Shown here: in pieces, positions 63,621 through 64,000 of the stretch
How positions within the stretch are numbered: position 1 is the stretch's first letter
How the letters are laid out: every line of letters starts with the position of its first letter
Origin: Flavobacterium nitratireducens
GTDB taxonomy: Bacteria > Bacteroidota > Bacteroidia > Flavobacteriales > Flavobacteriaceae
Length of the DNA: 64,000 bases
Reading direction: 5' to 3'
NCBI RefSeq assembly: GCF_029625335.1
Contig: NZ_CP121111.1
Span: forward strand, 1,736,001-1,800,000
The notes under the pieces: model-generated
Database searches by the model: none
What the model was told of the DNA's origin: nothing
Seen by the model: only the letters and a program-made list of their open reading frames with translations
Made by a program: the position numbers and the translations under genes

Positions 63621-64000
63621 ATGGACAGTACAATTATTATAGAAAAAAGTGTGATCATTCTGGCTGTCTTTGCCATTACGATGGTTATGGCCATGTATTC
63701 TACACTTGCTGAACGTAAAATTGCAGCCTGGTTGCAAGACCGTATAGGACCGAACAGAGCAGGAAAAGGAGGTTTATTACAACCATTAGCAGATGGAATG
63801 AAATTATTTGCGAAAGAGGAATTTGAACCAAACACTCCTAATAAATTCTTATTTTATGTTGGTCCAGCGATTGCTATGAGTACAGCATTGATGACAAGTG
63901 CTGTAATCCCTTGGGGAGATCATTTTCATTTATTTGGAAGAGATATCATTTTACAGGCTTCGGATATCGATAATGCTATGTTGTACATTTTTGCCATTCT
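63621..64000 (+). CDS. nuoH: NADH-quinone oxidoreductase subunit H (partial)
   Basis: The first 126 residues are present before the window ends. After an N-terminal helix (IIIEKSVIILAVFAITMVM), the conserved cytoplasmic loop AERKIAAWLQDRIGPNRAG and LQPLADGMKLFAKEE are clear; these line the quinone chamber. It starts three bases after the nuoG stop. Confidence 0.96.
   Translation, partial: MDSTIIIEKSVIILAVFAITMVMAMYSTLAERKIAAWLQDRIGPNRAGKGGLLQPLADGMKLFAKEEFEPNTPNKFLFYVGPAIAMSTALMTSAVIPWGDHFHLFGRDIILQASDIDNAMLYIFAI

Noticed and set aside
1..64000. CRISPR arrays, rRNA genes, prophage or conjugative modules
   Set aside because: No regularly spaced direct repeats with unique spacers, rRNA sequence, integrase, capsid or Tra genes were seen. 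The only mobile-element protein is the IS3 OrfA fragment.

Overview
The window is AT-rich, densely coded DNA from a Bacteroidota bacterium, most likely a Flavobacterium or close relative. The evidence is a MurF-Alr fusion, a PorT-like type IX secretion protein, flavobacterial promoters of the form TTG-N19/20-TAnnTTTG with no Shine-Dalgarno sequences, a split nuoC/nuoD with a short NuoG, and lipoproteins with Bacteroidota-style lipoboxes.

Layout. 0-5.2 kb: the edge of a small secreted protein, an orphan SUKH protein, asd, mscL and murF-alr. 5.3-14.7 kb is an accessory stretch: a twice-frameshifted PAP2-like membrane gene, porT, an IS3 OrfA remnant, a GntR regulator beside a broken GH2 glycosidase, tRNA-Ser(GGA), and a Nudix-type regulator divergent from a GH3 glycosidase with a palindromic operator over its promoter. 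14.8-17.8 kb: ansA, an acyltransferase and tatD. 17.9-27.3 kb: an ECF sigma factor with a membrane TPR anti-sigma candidate, facing a rightward run of a small membrane protein, a lipoprotein, a PKD/beta-barrel protein, a periplasmic TPR-CHAT protease, a retropepsin-like protease and a GH16-like lipoprotein. 27.3-38.9 kb: a urea island, with urease and its accessory genes (ureABCEFGD-ureH, leftward) divergent from a urea ABC transporter (urtABCDE, rightward) that carries an extra outer-membrane barrel. 38.9-45.8 kb: a ThuA-like pseudogene, a DUF559 endonuclease beside a GC-rich palindromic repeat, the 2-oxoglutarate dehydrogenase genes sucA/sucB, a barrel protein and a small Cys/Lys-rich secreted protein. 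46-54.6 kb: a polyprenyl synthase divergent from a YceI-TetR-TolC-MFP-RND efflux operon. 54.8-64 kb: a MORN-repeat protein, aspS, a cold-shock gene and complex I genes nuoA to nuoH (cut by the window end).

The most interesting part is 17.9-26.5 kb. Five sites share GGTAACA-N16-GATATA with identical spacing. One lies before the small membrane gene and four lie in tandem before the lipoprotein gene, directly beside the ECF sigma gene, so they are good candidates for its promoters. The anti-sigma candidate has a periplasmic TPR domain and the TPR-CHAT protease is predicted to be periplasmic. This suggests an envelope circuit in which a caspase-like protease controls an ECF sigma factor.

A caution on quality: seven or more single-base deletions in A/T homopolymers break five genes (PAP2-like, GH2, PKD protein, TPR-CHAT, ureF), always by -1. 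No such lesion is seen in the housekeeping genes after 40.4 kb. Some of these 'pseudogenes' may be sequencing errors.
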